From Acanthosoma haemorrhoidale (Eukaryota; Arthropoda; Insecta; Hemiptera; Acanthosomatidae), in contig OV884009.1 in the NCBI GenBank assembly GCA_930367205.1, positions 101,329,189 to 101,393,188 of the forward strand: a stretch of 64,000 nt of DNA. Direction: 5' to 3'. A program made the position numbers and the translations under genes. The first letter of the stretch is position 1; each line of letters starts with the position of its first letter. A model generated the notes under the pieces. The model was not told where the DNA came from. It did no database searches and was given only the letters and a program-made list of their open reading frames with translations. Shown piece by piece: positions 34,611 to 48,281 of this stretch.

Positions 34611-36781
34611 TAGATATAAATGAACGTATCAGGAGTTAATTTTCTACGAGTTGTTAAAAACGCTTCTTTTAATTAATTAGGTTGACTAATGAGGACATAG
34701 AAAGAGACAGGGTCACTGTAAGCTGGGCACAATAGAGATAAGTGTTTACTGAAGGTCGGGGATGGCAGGGGTTAAATAGGGCCGTGAGGGGCGTTCACTA
34801 ATACCCAAGTTTATGTTGTCGCCCTTGCTAGGACCCTACAGCCGCATGGGCTTCCCTTATTTAAACCCTCCCCACATATCGCCCCTAACAAAAAACTGTA
34901 AGATACCGGCTCCCCTGTAGATCTACTTAGGAGTTTTGGAGGCCCCACTACCGTTTCTCATTTTCCATTTGAGGAGGGAGTTCAGCAAGAGGCAGAATAT
35001 TCAAGTTGACCGGGATTCATCACCGAAGTAAAACGTTGCGAAAAATATTTTAAAGGCAGTTTCAGGGACTGGTGTAACTATGGTCATATTACATGTCATA
35101 TGTATACATCATAAGTGTACTTACTATTAAGGCATTCAGGCAATAAATCCATGGCATAACAGCTGAAGAAGAGGTCAGGGCCGACCGAATATTAGCACAG
35201 TAGTTGTTAGGTGGCGTTGAGGTCTACTGTAATCAGTACTAGATCAAATCTTTATTCAAGTAGCTACTCATTTATCTTCACGATGCTGATTTCACCCCGA
35301 CCACTCATCCTAAAAGAAAAAAATCCTAGGGTAAACTGAATATCCGCAGTTAGAAGTCAGCGTCCTAACCACCTAGACCAGGGGGACAGTCATTCATTAA
35401 AACATGGAGTACATTAATTTGATATGAAAGGACATAGCGTACATACGAAAGAGTGAATGCAATATTGTGCGTATAGTATAAATGAGATCATTTATCGCAA
35501 TACCCGTTGCTCTACTAGTGGAGATCTTAATGTTTATCAAACAAAGATTAAAAAGTCGAAAAGAAAATACTTATCACTTAAGTACCCAGTAACTAATTAT
35601 TTAAAAACCATTCATTATTTTTCATTGGATTGCTATTATTACTAGCACAAAATAGAACTACCATGCAAGTTGCATGACTCTTCAAAAAACCTCTGGTTTA
35701 GTTTAGAAAACGATATTAATAATTTTTGTTGCAATTACAGGTTTGAAATTAACACTAATTGCATATTTTTAATTGGGAAGTCGAGAAGTTTAATTGGATA
35801 TCCTGTCTAAAATGATATACAAATATCATGTATATTTATAAAAGATGATGAACTTTTGAAATCAGTAAACATGCTCCGGAAATATTAACATTGATATTCC
35901 AAAACACAATGTTGTAAACCCCGCAATTTATACATTACGAATACACTAATACACTCCTTGAAATAACTGAATTGATAACTTTTTTTTTTTGCCAAGCCGG
36001 AAGGGTAGATGCATTTTTTAAAAAAACAAAAGGCGATCTATCGTCTTCCAACTCTAAATTCTACAATAGCTGCTGTCATAGTATTATGGTTTAATAATTT
36101 TATAGCTGAAAAATAGACGTTTCTTGGATTTAATAGGTTTAAAAGTAGCAGAATCACTTATTGTGAATGGATTGATTGGTAAGATTATCCCAACGCTTGG
36201 CAATTGATTGTACAAAACAGAGGTTAATAAAATGATTAGAAAGTAATAAAGCCAGTTTATTGTCACCGAGAACAACCTCGAAAATCCCATCTATTCCAAG
36301 CTCAAGTACGATCATTCATAAATCCAATTAAAATATAGATACTCCATTTCCTACATTCAGCTAATTTTAAGAGAAATAGTAGAAATATTAAATTATGATT
36401 TCTATCCCTGAGAAGAAGAAATTGTTAATTGTGCGATTTGAATGTCTCTGAGGATATTGACCTTTATGCCCTATATTGAAATAGTGCAGATTTTAAACTC
36501 GTCCACTTTCAAAGGAACCATTGATATACTAAATGACAAATTCCATGAAAAATCAGTATCTATTAGCGAATTAAATCTGTAAATATAACAGCCAGGAAAT
36601 TTAATTTTTAATATCGGTGCACTTATGAAAAATTGTAAATTAATTTCACGTACCTTTAAGTGTTAAAACTATATCGTAAATAGTAGGCTTTATCTTTCTA
36701 CTTAATACAGTGAGAATAGCTTTCTTAGGATATTTTTTAGCCATTGGTCAAATATGATTATGGGAAGCCACTGTTATCACT
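34611..36781. other. Intergenic DNA, GC-richer patch at its start
   Basis: About 34680-34990 is GC-richer, with GGGGTTAAATAGGG and a roughly inverted CCCTTATTTAAACCC about 100 bases apart. It may be an old LTR-type or terminal-repeat fragment, not identified. The remainder is AT-rich without gene signal. Confidence 0.4.
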
Positions 36782-36794
36782 AATTATCACCACA

Positions 36795-37553
36795 TACCCA
36801 CATACGAGGCTAAAAAGCCAAGAACTAAACAGACGTTTTGGAAAACTGTACAGACTACTTCAAAGGACATCCCATCTATCAATTGAAAATAAATTACTAA
36901 TCTACTGAAGCCCATCTGGACATACGGAATAGAGCTTTGGGGGACAGCAAAAAATCAAGCGTATCCAATCCTTTCAATCAAAAGTCCTACTAAGAACAAT
37001 AGTAAATACCCCTTATTACGTCAGCAACAAAACCCTTCATAACGATCTTAATATACCTTACATTCTTGGACTCATCCCTTCCAAGTTCATGAAATTCCAT
37101 AGTAACCAATCCAACCACCCTAATCCTCTAGCACAGTCATTGTACTGCGCCACTCATACCTATAATTCTCCTCGGAGGCTGAAACGGCAGTGGCCTCTCG
37201 ACCTGCTATAAATGCGTGACAGTGGAATCCTGGCAATCGCCAGTTCCTCTAATCATGTTCTGAGCGTATGAGGCTCTCGCGCTCTTCGTCAGCCTCCACT
37301 GGCTAGTATCCGGTGACGTGGCTGTCGGAGGAGCGTGAGGGACTTCCCAAGACTCCACTTCCTCTTTCGCATGTGAGGGAGGTGACAACCATGTGGATTT
37401 AGGAGGCCTCTGGCTGTTTGTTAATACTGTATGAATGAGCGAGTGACAGCATATTTTAAATATGGTATGAATGTGAACATTTATGCCAATTACTTATTGC
37501 CTAATTAGATTGTAATTTTAGAACAATAAAGAAAAAATTCAATATAAAAAAAA
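36795..37553 (+). mobile_element. 5'-truncated Jockey copy
   Basis: Begins in ORF2 at the CCCACATACGAGG region (compare 9866), keeps the C-terminal part of ORF2 with several indels, the WPRDLL-type end (here changed by substitution), the 3' UTR and a tail of A-rich sequence. Flanked by AATTATCACCACA at 36782-36794 and AATTATCATCACA at 37554-37566, a 13-bp duplication with one mismatch. The stem-loop has lost one arm. Confidence 0.9.
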
Positions 37554-37566
37554 AATTATCATCACA

Positions 37567-40500
37567 AGTACCATATTTAGGAGATATATTAGTAACGTGG
37601 CTATGGAATTATTTTCAGCCGGTAGTGATACATTAACCCCATTCTTTATCTTTAACAGATAAGTTCGTATTAATTTCTCATTTTCAATTTTTATTTATAT
37701 AACATGCGTTTATATTGTGAAATACATTTGTGTGTATGTGAATGAAGGTATCTTATCAAGAATTTACACAGCGTTATGTTTTCTGAAGAGACATTAAACG
37801 TGGATGGTAGATAGTTGGGAAAGAGGACAAGAGGTGTAGGGGAAAGGCAGACAAGACTGTTTGGACGGCTAATGTGCTCAGGATAGCTAAGTGGCCCATT
37901 CGGAGCAGTCTCCAGACCGGCTAAGTGGTTTTGCAAATTCAATTGTCCCAAATTGACGATTTGCAGTCACGTTTTCTTGGTAGCTTGGGTCTTTCAGGGT
38001 CTCCCAAATGGGCGAAGCTAGTACCCACTGAGCCCAGTACCCCTAAAAGAGGATCTATGGGCGAATGAATCAGTTGTTCCCAAGCCCAAACGGGGATGTT
38101 CAAATTGTGTAATTAATGCTGTCGTAAATAAATAAGTTTAATTTGTTCAATAATCAGTCTATTAATTTTTTTTTTAGTTGGTGAAAAAAACAATATTCTA
38201 TTAATGAGATGGCGTAGAAGATAAAATCAAGTATTTTTCACCAAGAATAGATATTTCCCTGGTAATTAAAATTGAGTTGTGCGTCGCAAATACATTGAGT
38301 TACTAAAACACAAAGTAGGACAGTTTTTCAATCAGCCTGAAGTAGCAACACATATGTTAAAATGACAATAAGGAACTTTAGAAATATATGCATAACGGTA
38401 GTGCCAGCGAAAATGAAAAAACGGCAAATAGGTAACTTTTGTGGTTAAAAATTAGTTTAAACGTTAATACCCAATCGTTACATTTTGTTACTATTGGTCA
38501 ATGATGCAATAAATATCTCAAGATGGATTTAAAACTAGGTTTGATTAAAATGATCAAGATCTAGCACAAAGGTAAATTTGATACATATTAAATGTCATTA
38601 CTAATAATGAACATAATATAACAGGGCTCTTTTTTATTTGTTCTGTAATATTTATTTTAAATTATGCCAAAGGCTTTCTTTCAAGTATGCTGAAGGTCAT
38701 AACCCTTTAGTCCATATATTAAACTCTCTTTTTTTGAGAGCTTCTTAGATTAACTAATCTTTAAAAGATAATTTACATGTGGGTAATGTTTGCAAAAAAA
38801 AGTATCCGTAAATTGACTTTAAACCAATATAATATGTGATTTTTATGTAATATTACACTAATTAGGCTCCTTTGAACGTAACTCAGTCGAAGCTAAAATA
38901 TTCATAACAATAAGAAACTTTGCGAATATCATCGTTGCCATGTGAGTTGGTGTCCTGAATGCTTAAGTAGATAGAAAAAGTTAGGGGCACTTTTACCAAC
39001 AAGAAACTCCACAAAGTCCAACGACAAACTTCGATATTTTCCTTTACTATTATAATGAATACAAATTATTGTAATTTAGATTTGTATTTTCTTACATTAT
39101 TTAAACGTGATTTTAACAGAAAAGTGAAAGAAAAGTAAATTAAATGTACAAAATTACAAGATTATAAAATAAAGGAAGCATACAACTCAATAGTAACAAT
39201 CTTATTAGTAACACCAGTTATTTAACAATGCAGTGCGGCATCCAAAATCATAGTTAGAAAAATTTGAAATCAATTTTTGGCGATTAGCAAAGTAAAAGTT
39301 GAAGACTAACGTGTAATACATGGTGGTAAAAAAGTAGTATATTAATTATAGCCTTTTAAGTAACTAATGTATCCAAATGGTTCCATGTGAATTCTGGCTT
39401 AAACTGCTGGGTTATTCATCATCATTGACAACTGCAGAGCGACCTGATCCTGGCGCGTCTCAAATACGGTATTCCCAGCGTTCCCTTGTTGTTATTCCAA
39501 GCGTCTACATATATTCGCTTGCCGCCTTTACACTGGGATGTGTATTGCCAGCCACACACCACATTCTTTATTGAAAACCATGCATTATTCGAATAACTTC
39601 CTGTCGTATTGAATTAAACATGAGTAAATTATCTCCAATTTTGATATTAATGATATTTTTTGGTGCTCTGCTTTGAGGCGAGGGTGAGTCGAAATTGTGA
39701 TCTGGAATGCACTGTTTGGCATCAGCGTATTTTTTTCAAGCCACCTTTAACCCTGCAGGTAGCAATAGTGCCACGTTATTTTTGTATAAAAAATGGGTAT
39801 TAAGAGAAGGAAACAGTCTATGAAAGGGTTGGTTGATAAATGAGCTATAGCCGCTGAGGTGGGAACGAACAGATCTCTCCGCACCTTCTACGGAGCAGAC
39901 ACATCTAAAAACGAGCTTTACTCCGTCGTCCAACTTTATATAAAGGGTGGACGAAGCACTTCAACTGTCGGTGACATTTTGTCGCGGGTGTTTCCGGCAG
40001 TAACTTCATTGAGGGACGAGAATTATTACTTCTCATCGCTCACTTCTGGTGACAACTTCCTTCGCGGACAAGGAGGACTTTCTGTCAAGATGCTGGTTGA
40101 GGATATTGACCGTCACCTACACCGACCATCAAAACATCAATGTAATTGTCGTAAGCGCAGTTTTTCATAAGCAACACAAAAGTTTAGCAATTTTTACTTA
40201 ACCATTTTAATAAATACATATATTAATAAATATTCAATTTTTTAAATGAAAGACCTCCCATTAGAAAGCCATCAGTAAGACGAACAAAGCATTTTGGCAT
40301 CCCTTTTGTAAAAACAGAACTTAGTATTTTCATCCCTTAGTCCAGGAAGCAATCCGTATGAGCACTAATTTTTCCAATGGTGTCTTGAAAGACTAACCAC
40401 AATTTTTTCTTCTGTCATTCTCGCTGCAATATACAATTGTAAATAAACACCATAGGCGGTATAATGTACATAATTGCATAAAAGATTATTCATTGTAAAT

Positions 40501-42089
40501 AATGATGCAAATAAAGTGGAAAAAAAGAGACAAATAGGGATTGAATAAATTATATGAAGTTAAAGGATGTTTTAATGCACATAGTAGATATTAACTAGCA
40601 CCTCTGATCTCGGTGGTGTGATAACATTCACATTATAATTAGTTGATTAATTGTATGATGTTTGGTAGTCACACTTGACACTTGTCACATTCTCGACCCA
40701 CCTGCGATCTAGGCTGTGGGGTGGATCAAGTGAAGTGTAGGGATGGTTGCAGGGGGGAGAGGCATACAAGACTCGGTCGCCTCTCAAGTGCAGCTGTCAT
40801 TAGAGAGAAAGAAAGGGCTAGAGGGTCGAGATGTTCTCTCAGTGGAGGAAGGCTGGAGATGAATCGAGATTAGCTTCTAAGGTACCTTCTCCGCTTGTTC
40901 CAGCACCAACCACTGGAGCAAACACCTTCACCAAGGGTTCCTTCTTCAACACTGGCCACACTTCAAACTAAGCTAATTTACTTCACATTTGTTGAAATAT
41001 TTAAAAATTAAATAAAATCTAGCCTCTCAATGTACCGGTCGACCCGAAAGTTTTTCTATAGCATTGGTAACAATAATTGAATTGAATAGAACTTCAAGGT
41101 ATATTCTCAATTCTCCAAGTATAGTGATTAGTTATTAGTTAAAATACGGAAAAAAATCGGACCCCTATCGCTTACCTAATTTTTCAAAATATATTTCACC
41201 ATGAGTATGGCAACACTATATTCGGTAACTCTAAATTAATTCCATAAATACTACAAAAATTATGTTTTGAGAGCCTACAATTCGCCTCCTATTTAATAAG
41301 TTCCTATCCGATCGTAATAAGTTTTCCGTTCGCATATTTCGCCCGGTAATAAAACACATTTTTAGTGACAAAGAATGCTTAACAAATAGCTGAAGTACTT
41401 TTGGTAAATAAGTACCCAGTCATTATTTAGTAAACTCACGCCAAGTCCCGCGAGTACGTCTCAACATTGTTTCTTTAGATCCACTATTTCATTTGTATGA
41501 TAATAAAAACAAATATTGAGACTACTGATCCTTCGATTGACTGATAAATAATTACTATTCCATTCATATTACGTTCAATTTGCTAAATTCAAGAATAGGG
41601 CTTTTCTGATTTGTCAAACCCTTCAAGACATATCAAGTAAAAATAGGTTCGATATCATTTCTTTTAGCAGATAATCTCAACCACTGATGTCCAAGTTGTG
41701 CTTTAGTTAATAAGCTAAAACTAATTACCAGTGCTTTGAAGGAAACTGTAGAGACGGCTCCGACAAAACAACTATTTTAAAACATTTAAAAGCTAGAGGT
41801 TTCGCAGGGAGTGCGAAATTATTTGTGTTAGTACGGTAATACATACAGAATTAGTATGAACAAGATCTAATAGCCTACCTACTGTACAACCGATACACAA
41901 GACTAAAGATAATTGAATCGATAACAGTTTAGCTATGGCAGAGCTTTTATTGCTGGTCATAAACATATCATACATATCTGTTTATGATTTAGTAAATTAA
42001 CTTTTTTTTCATTGCATCTGAAGATAGTATAAAGTTTTTCAAAGTGCATTCATTACAACGTCAAAAAGAGTAATACACTTTAACAGCCT
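37567..42089. other. Mostly AT-rich intergenic DNA with three GC-richer patches
   Basis: Patches lie at about 37800-38090, 39840-40170 and 40670-40960. The second contains the 104-codon frame listed separately. The others show no recognised motif. The rest has no coding signal that I can support. Confidence 0.4.
39859..40170 (+). CDS. Unrecognised 104-codon frame in GC-richer patch
   Basis: Open frame starting at GTG, including ELYSVVQLYIKGGRSTSTVG and DENYYFSSLTSGDNFLRG. The composition is ordinary for protein and the GC content rises across it, so a real exon is possible. There is no ATG at the start, no recognised domain and no partner exon. It could equally be a decayed mobile element or a chance frame. 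Confidence 0.25.
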   Translation: MGTNRSLRTFYGADTSKNELYSVVQLYIKGGRSTSTVGDILSRVFPAVTSLRDENYYFSSLTSGDNFLRGQGGLSVKMLVEDIDRHLHRPSKHQCNCRKRSFS

Positions 42090-42600
42090 ACCTTTGACAC
42101 AAACTGACTGTTAAATACTTAGGAATTACACTTGGTAAGAGACAACGACAGCACTGAATCACTGACAAAAATCATAGAAGCATTTACAGGACCAATAATC
42201 AAAACTCCCATAGCCCCGAAAACTATGACATGCAAAATTACACTCAAGAAAATATGAACACGTAGATCTCAAATTTATGGAAACGTTAAAAAGAAAACAT
42301 CAAGAATAAATATTTTTTTAATCTGTAACTGTAAAGCTTAGCAGAGCCAGTTTACGTACGAAATCACACTCTTCACAATGACCTCAGCGTTCGTTACCTT
42401 CACGGTTACAGTAGACCACTATACAGACATTTTTAAGATAACTCCTCTGACACCCAAACAACGATTGGGGATAGGGTGGGTAGAGAGAGACCTTAAGATT
42501 AATGACACAATGATGTCTTCAAATAAAGCTTCAACATATGGGATAGTAGTGCTTGGATGTACTCTGCCTTTATGTCAGAAATGACGTTTTCTAAGCTATA
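42090..42600 (+). mobile_element. Old Jockey-like relic (RT C-terminal region)
   Basis: Broken translations follow the order seen at the C-terminal end of Jockey ORF2: TVKYLGITLGK near 42108, CKITLKKI followed by SQIYGNVKKK near 42230-42295, and TLHNDLSVRYLHGYSRPLYR near 42370-42430, in different frames with stops. At the nucleotide level it is too divergent from the main family to align easily, so it is either a much older copy or a related family. No tail or target duplication was found. Confidence 0.6.
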
Positions 42601-44445
42601 CATCGTATTGGCTGGTCACAGTCTAAGAAGAATTAATAAACAAAAAACTAAGCACAGCAAACCCTGACGTTGGGTTCACAGAGGGTTGAAGTCTGTCCGA
42701 CTCGTCTCATGCTATTGGACATCGGGGCTATTTGTTATACTTGAATTAACTAACAGAGATACAATACATGGGTAAAGTTAATCGGGAGATGCCTTTGCCC
42801 TCTGGATATACTCGGTTGCTAATCAACTCCACCGTAACAGCACAGCGTTGCCACTGTGGTGTAACCTTCCGCCTTTGCACCGAGCAGGGAGAGGCTCCAC
42901 TTTCATAAAGGTAGCTGTCGCATTTATTCTGTCTATATATGTTACGACAGTGGTCCTAAAACTGTGTATACTTTCTTTAATATAACCAATTAACCAAGTC
43001 TTGAAAACAAGTGATTACCCGGTAGCTTTGTTATAATCACGTTATATTTCAATAAACTCACAGTGTCATATAGTATATACGACACTGTGTCATACGGTAG
43101 CCCTTAACTATATATGTAAATTCAGCCAGTTAAAATTAATTTGAATGATGACAGGTCGCGAGCCTCGGATTAATGAGTTTATCAAGGAAGATTAAGCGTA
43201 TAAATTCATGAATTTACTGACAGGATATAATTTTAGCAACACATGCCAGGTGATAAAAGTTTGTTGCAAGCACCAGGGAAATCAGGCGAAACGGAACCTT
43301 GGTATTATGTAGCAACAATAAAGTCCCTAGAGGATTAGCGTAGGCACTCCCCTAGAGATCGAGTCTATAAATATGAAAAATATTCAAAAGAAATAGGTTG
43401 GGTTATTAGTTGGGGAATTCACATAAATTATTGATGGCTCTGATAATCAGCAAATAATCAATCGCAAATAAAGATATTTTCATAGTGGTGATATATTTCC
43501 AATTTATTTCTTCCTGCATCCATGCACAAAGTGATTCCATCACCAACTGGAAAATGTGTTTCAATGAAAAGACGTAGTTGGTACCGAAATCCAAAATAAT
43601 TTTCAGAATAAGTAACAACAATTATCACACTGTTTTACTAAGTTTATTTCAATGAAATAGATTGAGGTACTCTCATGTAAAAAAAAATCCTTCATATCAC
43701 ATTGTAAATACTATTATAATAGACATAACCACCAATGAGTTTGGCAATTTTCGGGCCCCATATAAGAAATGACAAGTAGTTCCCTAGTATAATTTGATCC
43801 TACTGCTCTAGATAATTTCGTTCAATTCCTAATCAAATGGCATGCCACGCTCGAAAAACACCTTTTCAAAGGGAATACGATTCTACCTTTTCAAAGGGAA
43901 AGGGAATTTCAGGGAAGAACTTTAGTTGCGATTGGAAATAAAAAGTAATTTTAGCAATCTAAAAATCACACCGGTATATGATGTAGTCTATTGCTTGTAT
44001 TTTATAAACTCTTAAACCAGGCTAAACTGGTTCCGGACAGTTATATTAGTTATATTCCCTTATACTACTGTGACAAAACTATGTAATCTTTGCGTTTATA
44101 CAAAGTACTAAAAAATACTTGTTTAAATTTTCCTCAAAAATACAAGACAGTTTTTTTTATTTCACATCTTCACGACATTTTAATGAAAAAACTTTTTATT
44201 TTCCTCAACGAATGAATTCCAACTTAATATCACATATAATCTACGATAACAAATTCTAATATTCATTTATCCACAAATAACGAAGGATTTTTAAAATTCT
44301 ATTTTTATTTATAATGTTTACTGCTCATGCATTCATTGACCTTTTTTTTCAAATAATTTATACATTTTTGTTGGTAAAAGTGAATCGAGAGATTTGATTA
44401 ATAACACTGTTTTATACAAGAGTTTTGGTGTCACAAAAGATGGAT
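42601..44445. other. AT-rich intergenic DNA, no gene seen
   Basis: A few short frames without motifs; a slightly GC-richer part at about 42660-42930 and 43150-43370. Nothing recognised. Confidence 0.45.
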
Positions 44446-44458
44446 TTATTGCTATTTC

Positions 44459-44900
44459 TTTTTTTTTTTTTTTTTTTTTTAATAACAATCTTTATTGTGC
44501 AATAATTACAATCTGCCTTTTATAAGGCAATAATAATACAGATAAATGATCTCATTCATACCATATTTACAGCATCATTCACTCGCTCATTCATACAATA
44601 GGACGTGATTGGAGAAACTGGCCATTGCCAGGACTCCCACTATTACGCGTTTATAGCAGGTCACGAGGCCACTGCCGTTTCAGTCTCCGAGGAGGATTAT
44701 AGGGATGAGTGGCGCAGTGCAATGACTGTGCTACAGGATTAGGGTGGTTGGAAAGGCTACTGTGGAATTTCATAAACATGGAAGGGATGAGTTCTAGAAT
44801 GTAGGGTATATTAAGATCGTTATGAAGGGTTTTGTTGCTGACATAATAAGGGGCATTTACTATTGTTCTTAGGACTTTGGATTGAAAGAATTGAATACGC
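44459..44900 (-). mobile_element. 5'-truncated Jockey copy with poly(A) tail
   Basis: Minus-strand copy: poly(T) of about 20 at the left (tail), then the AATCTGCCTTTTATAAGGCA stem-loop, 3' UTR, ORF2 stop and ORF2 C-terminus back to the IKRIQSF region. An internal deletion removes most of the 3' UTR between about 44598 and 44602. A perfect 13-bp target duplication, TTATTGCTATTTC, lies at 44446-44458 and 44901-44913. Confidence 0.95.
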
Positions 44901-44913
44901 TTATTGCTATTTC

Positions 44914-45765
44914 ATGCTATTTGTGTGATTAGTAATCACCACTGAACACATTTGGTTAAAGTACTATAATGAGTGACGGATTTTCTATATTCAAACCAAA
45001 AAATGTAACATTCTTTGTGGGGCTACCTCAGCCATGTTTATGCATTATTAGAAAATTCGGAATACAGGCGAGGGAAATTTTTTTATTGTTTGTAAAGGTG
45101 GAGGGAGGAAAAGGGGAGGCAGCTGGTAGTATTCAACCGTGTTTTATAAAGAGAATATATGGTGCCAATATATCACTTGGTGAATGGGCGTTTCTATTCC
45201 TTATACTTGAGGGCATGAGGGGGGGGGGGTGTCAGGTAATGTATGGGCGGCCACTGCTGACCTATCCAGCCACTGGCAATTTTCCACAACTCCCAGCAAG
45301 GCACTGACACCCATCTGGTCCGCAGACTGCTTCACTTCTTCCGAGAATCCCTGGCAACCAGTGAAAGAAATAACGGAATAATTACAAACTATTTACTTAT
45401 TTCCATAGTTTAATCCACATAGCCAAAAACAATGTTTGTAATCAGCGTATTGCTTTATCACACTGATTGACGCTCAGTTAATTTAGTATCTGAGCATACA
45501 CTAAGATAAATTAACGATTGTTTCCAGTCTCTAGACCAATCTCTAGATTTGAACCTTGTTCCTCATGTAAGGTCATGTTTTGGTAAATAGAATAACTTTG
45601 GTTTTGTCTTAATTTTGATTTATGTTCCATCTATTAGAATTTTAAAATCAGTTTTCTGTTGCAGTGGTTAAATGTTTGGCAATGGTGAATGCCCAGTAAA
45701 ATCAGCTACAGCCTGCGTCACCTGGATATATCCTAATAATAGTCCAATATCCAATTTTCTAACTT
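44914..45765. other. Intergenic DNA with GC-richer patch
   Basis: Contains a run of eleven G at 45219-45229 and a GC-richer block to about 45360. A 112-codon plus-strand frame (44969-45307) runs through the G-run but has no motif. On the minus strand CQGFSEEVKQSADQMGVSAL at about 45345-45286 is protein-like but unrecognised. Confidence 0.35.
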
Positions 45766-46277
45766 ACGGCAACAAAACCCTTCATAACGATCTTAATATA
45801 CCTTACATTCTTGAACTCATCCCTTCCAAGTTCATGATATTCCATAGTAACCTATCCAACCATCCTAATCCCGTACCACAGTCATTGCACTGTGCCACTC
45901 ATCCCCATAATCCTCCTCGGAGACTGAAACGGCAGCGGTCTCGTGACCTGTTATAAATGCATGACATTGGGAGTCCTGAGAATGGCCAGTTTCTCCAATC
46001 ATGTCCTGAGCGTATGTGGCTCCCACGTTCTTCGTCTGTCTCCACTGGCTCGTCAATTGCGGTGAAGTGGCTGACGGAGGAGCGTGGGGGACTTCCTAAG
46101 ACTCCGCTACCTCTTTCGCATACGAGGGAGGTGACAACCATGTGGATTTGGGAGACCTCTGGACTGTTTGTAAATATTGTATGAATGAGAACATTTATCT
46201 CAATTACTTATTGCCTTATAAGGCAGATTGTAATTTTAGTACAATAATGAAGTTATATATATATAAAAAAAAAAAAA
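45766..46277 (+). mobile_element. 5'-truncated Jockey copy
   Basis: Starts near the NKTLHNDLNIPYI region of ORF2, runs through the ORF2 end (TAA near 45954), the 3' UTR, the perfect stem-loop TGCCTTATAAGGCA and AATAATG, followed by a TA-rich then A-rich tail. A candidate target duplication, TTTCTAAC, occurs at 45756-45763 and 46278-46285, shorter than at the other copies, so the left edge may be off by a few bases. Confidence 0.87.
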
Positions 46278-46285
46278 TTTCTAAC

Positions 46286-48072
46286 ACTGTCAAAGAATAT
46301 GGCGAGTCTTTTCTCTTCATCTCCCGTATTTTGATTAAGTTTATTTAGAAAGTATATCTTATTTGATAATGTTAGTGTTATTAAAAAAAGACGCAATGAA
46401 GAGCAACGAGGACAGACACGGTGGGGCTACGACAAGCCATTCACTGACAGCCATTCACCTGCCAGTTGGCCTAGATAGTGTAATCGCTGGAGTGCTGCAT
46501 GCATTAAGCCAGTTACTGGTCCGTAATCTATTTGTTTGTCGGCCAAGCTTTACATTACACCTCCACATAATTCCTCCATCGGTTAGGCATAATTCTATTC
46601 CACGCGGGCTAATTCAGTTCCGACCTCGCTTTACCAGGCACCACTCTCGGACACTTAGAGAAAAACCTAATCTGGGGTTCTACTGATCTTTTTATGACAG
46701 TCTGAGAGGCTATTAAAAAAGTCAATACACTAATAAAATTAAAATTGTACTGTAACGTTTTTTGATCCAGGGATCAACCTCTTTATATAAACAACCTCAA
46801 GGGCATATAAAGAGAGTAAATATCATCCTGTGACACTTTGGTACTCCTAAGTTTCCAAACTAAATAGACACTGGATGATCGTAAAAACGAGTTAGGTCAA
46901 TTGAAACCACCTTTACATCAAATTGAAATAATGCGACCAGGTAATATATTGTCCAAAGAAATGTATTGAAATGGAACGAAATTCTACACGTTTTGAAATT
47001 ATGCAACAACTACACTATTCCCTTGTTATGACGCCCTCGCCTCATATAGTTATCCCATTAATGAAATTGATGCAATCTTCTCTTTACTATTCTAAGCCTC
47101 AAATGAATGACGAATGATAGTAGAAGCCCGACGGGAAAATATAGTATGTGAAAACTATAAAATAATATGAGAGATAAAAAAGCTAAAAGGGCGAATCCAC
47201 TGAGCCATTGAGTTTTAAACAGGTTCCATAATAAGGGCACTATTGCTATGGATGAATTGAATGGGTGACAGATGACATGGAGACAGGTTCAATTGGCCGA
47301 TTAGGCAAGGATTGATCGGATTGTCGGCTGTACAGGGGTTGTGCTCTCTAAGTCTGCGTAGCCCTCCCTCGCTGCCTAGCCCGACCTACATAACATCCCC
47401 CAACGACCATCTTTCCTTTAGCGATATCCCATCGTCAATCATCATAATCCATTGCTCTTTACTATCAATTATTTTTTCAGACAATGGATAGTTTATGCTT
47501 GCTCTTCAAGAGGCTTCTCTTGCCCAACACCGACCCACCCCCCTCCCGCCGATTCAGTTCCATTGTAATCTTTCATTGAAGAAAGAATATCCCGCCAATT
47601 TTATTTACTTTGACGTTAATTTTTTTTAGTTGACCCTAATATGGAACCTTTCTTCCTTTCAAGTAATGCCCTTTTTTATTAACTTAAAAAAAAAATTTTT
47701 TATTGATGAATTCTTATCAAATTTGACTCTAGAAACTGTGAAATAAAATGGACAGTACATTCTAAAAAAAAACGAATTTTGTTCACGAAAAAATAGTACA
47801 ACTACCTTTTAAATTATTTCTAGGTAATTTGAAGTGTTAACTTAAAGATTAAATTCAAATCAATTAGAAAAAACGTCCTTTACTTATTTTTAAGAGTTAT
47901 TTATGGTAGAAAAGAATTCTGGTTCAATTTTATTAATTTAATTTTTTTATTGAAAATAGTTATTTACGTACTTGCTTGTACATGAAGCTAAAAATAGTAA
48001 AAACACGTATTTTGAGGGGTTATTTAGTATGATTGAGTTTCTAAGGTGGAGCAGCTGCAACAATATGTTTTT
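46286..48072. other. Intergenic DNA; one unexplained frame
   Basis: A 107-codon plus-strand frame at 46363-46686 lies in a GC-richer stretch but its product (HLPVGLDSVIAGVLHALSQL) is not recognised. Another GC-richer part lies at about 47280-47560. No other signal. Confidence 0.35.
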
Positions 48073-48085
48073 ACTTTTGCAATTA

Positions 48086-48174
48086 TATATATATATAATC
48101 CTTTATTGTGCTAAAATTACAATCTGCCTTTTATAAGGCAATAAGTAATTAAGATAAATGCTCTCATTCATACC
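48086..48174 (-). mobile_element. 89-bp Jockey micro-insertion with TA tail
   Basis: Contains only the tail and the last 70 or so bases of the 3' UTR: a TATATATA tail, TAATCCTTTATTGTGC, the stem-loop region TGCCTTTTATAAGGCA and CTCTCATTCATACC. A perfect 13-bp target duplication, ACTTTTGCAATTA, lies at 48073-48085 and 48175-48187. Its tail matches that of the copy at 8337-10614. Confidence 0.94.
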
Positions 48175-48281
48175 ACTTTTGCAATTAATGATTTTAAAAT
48201 AGCGTTTTGATATCTCCAAGATGTTAGAAGGTTAATCAATTGTACTAAGTCAATAGACTTAGAAAAATAAACGTTTTCAAT

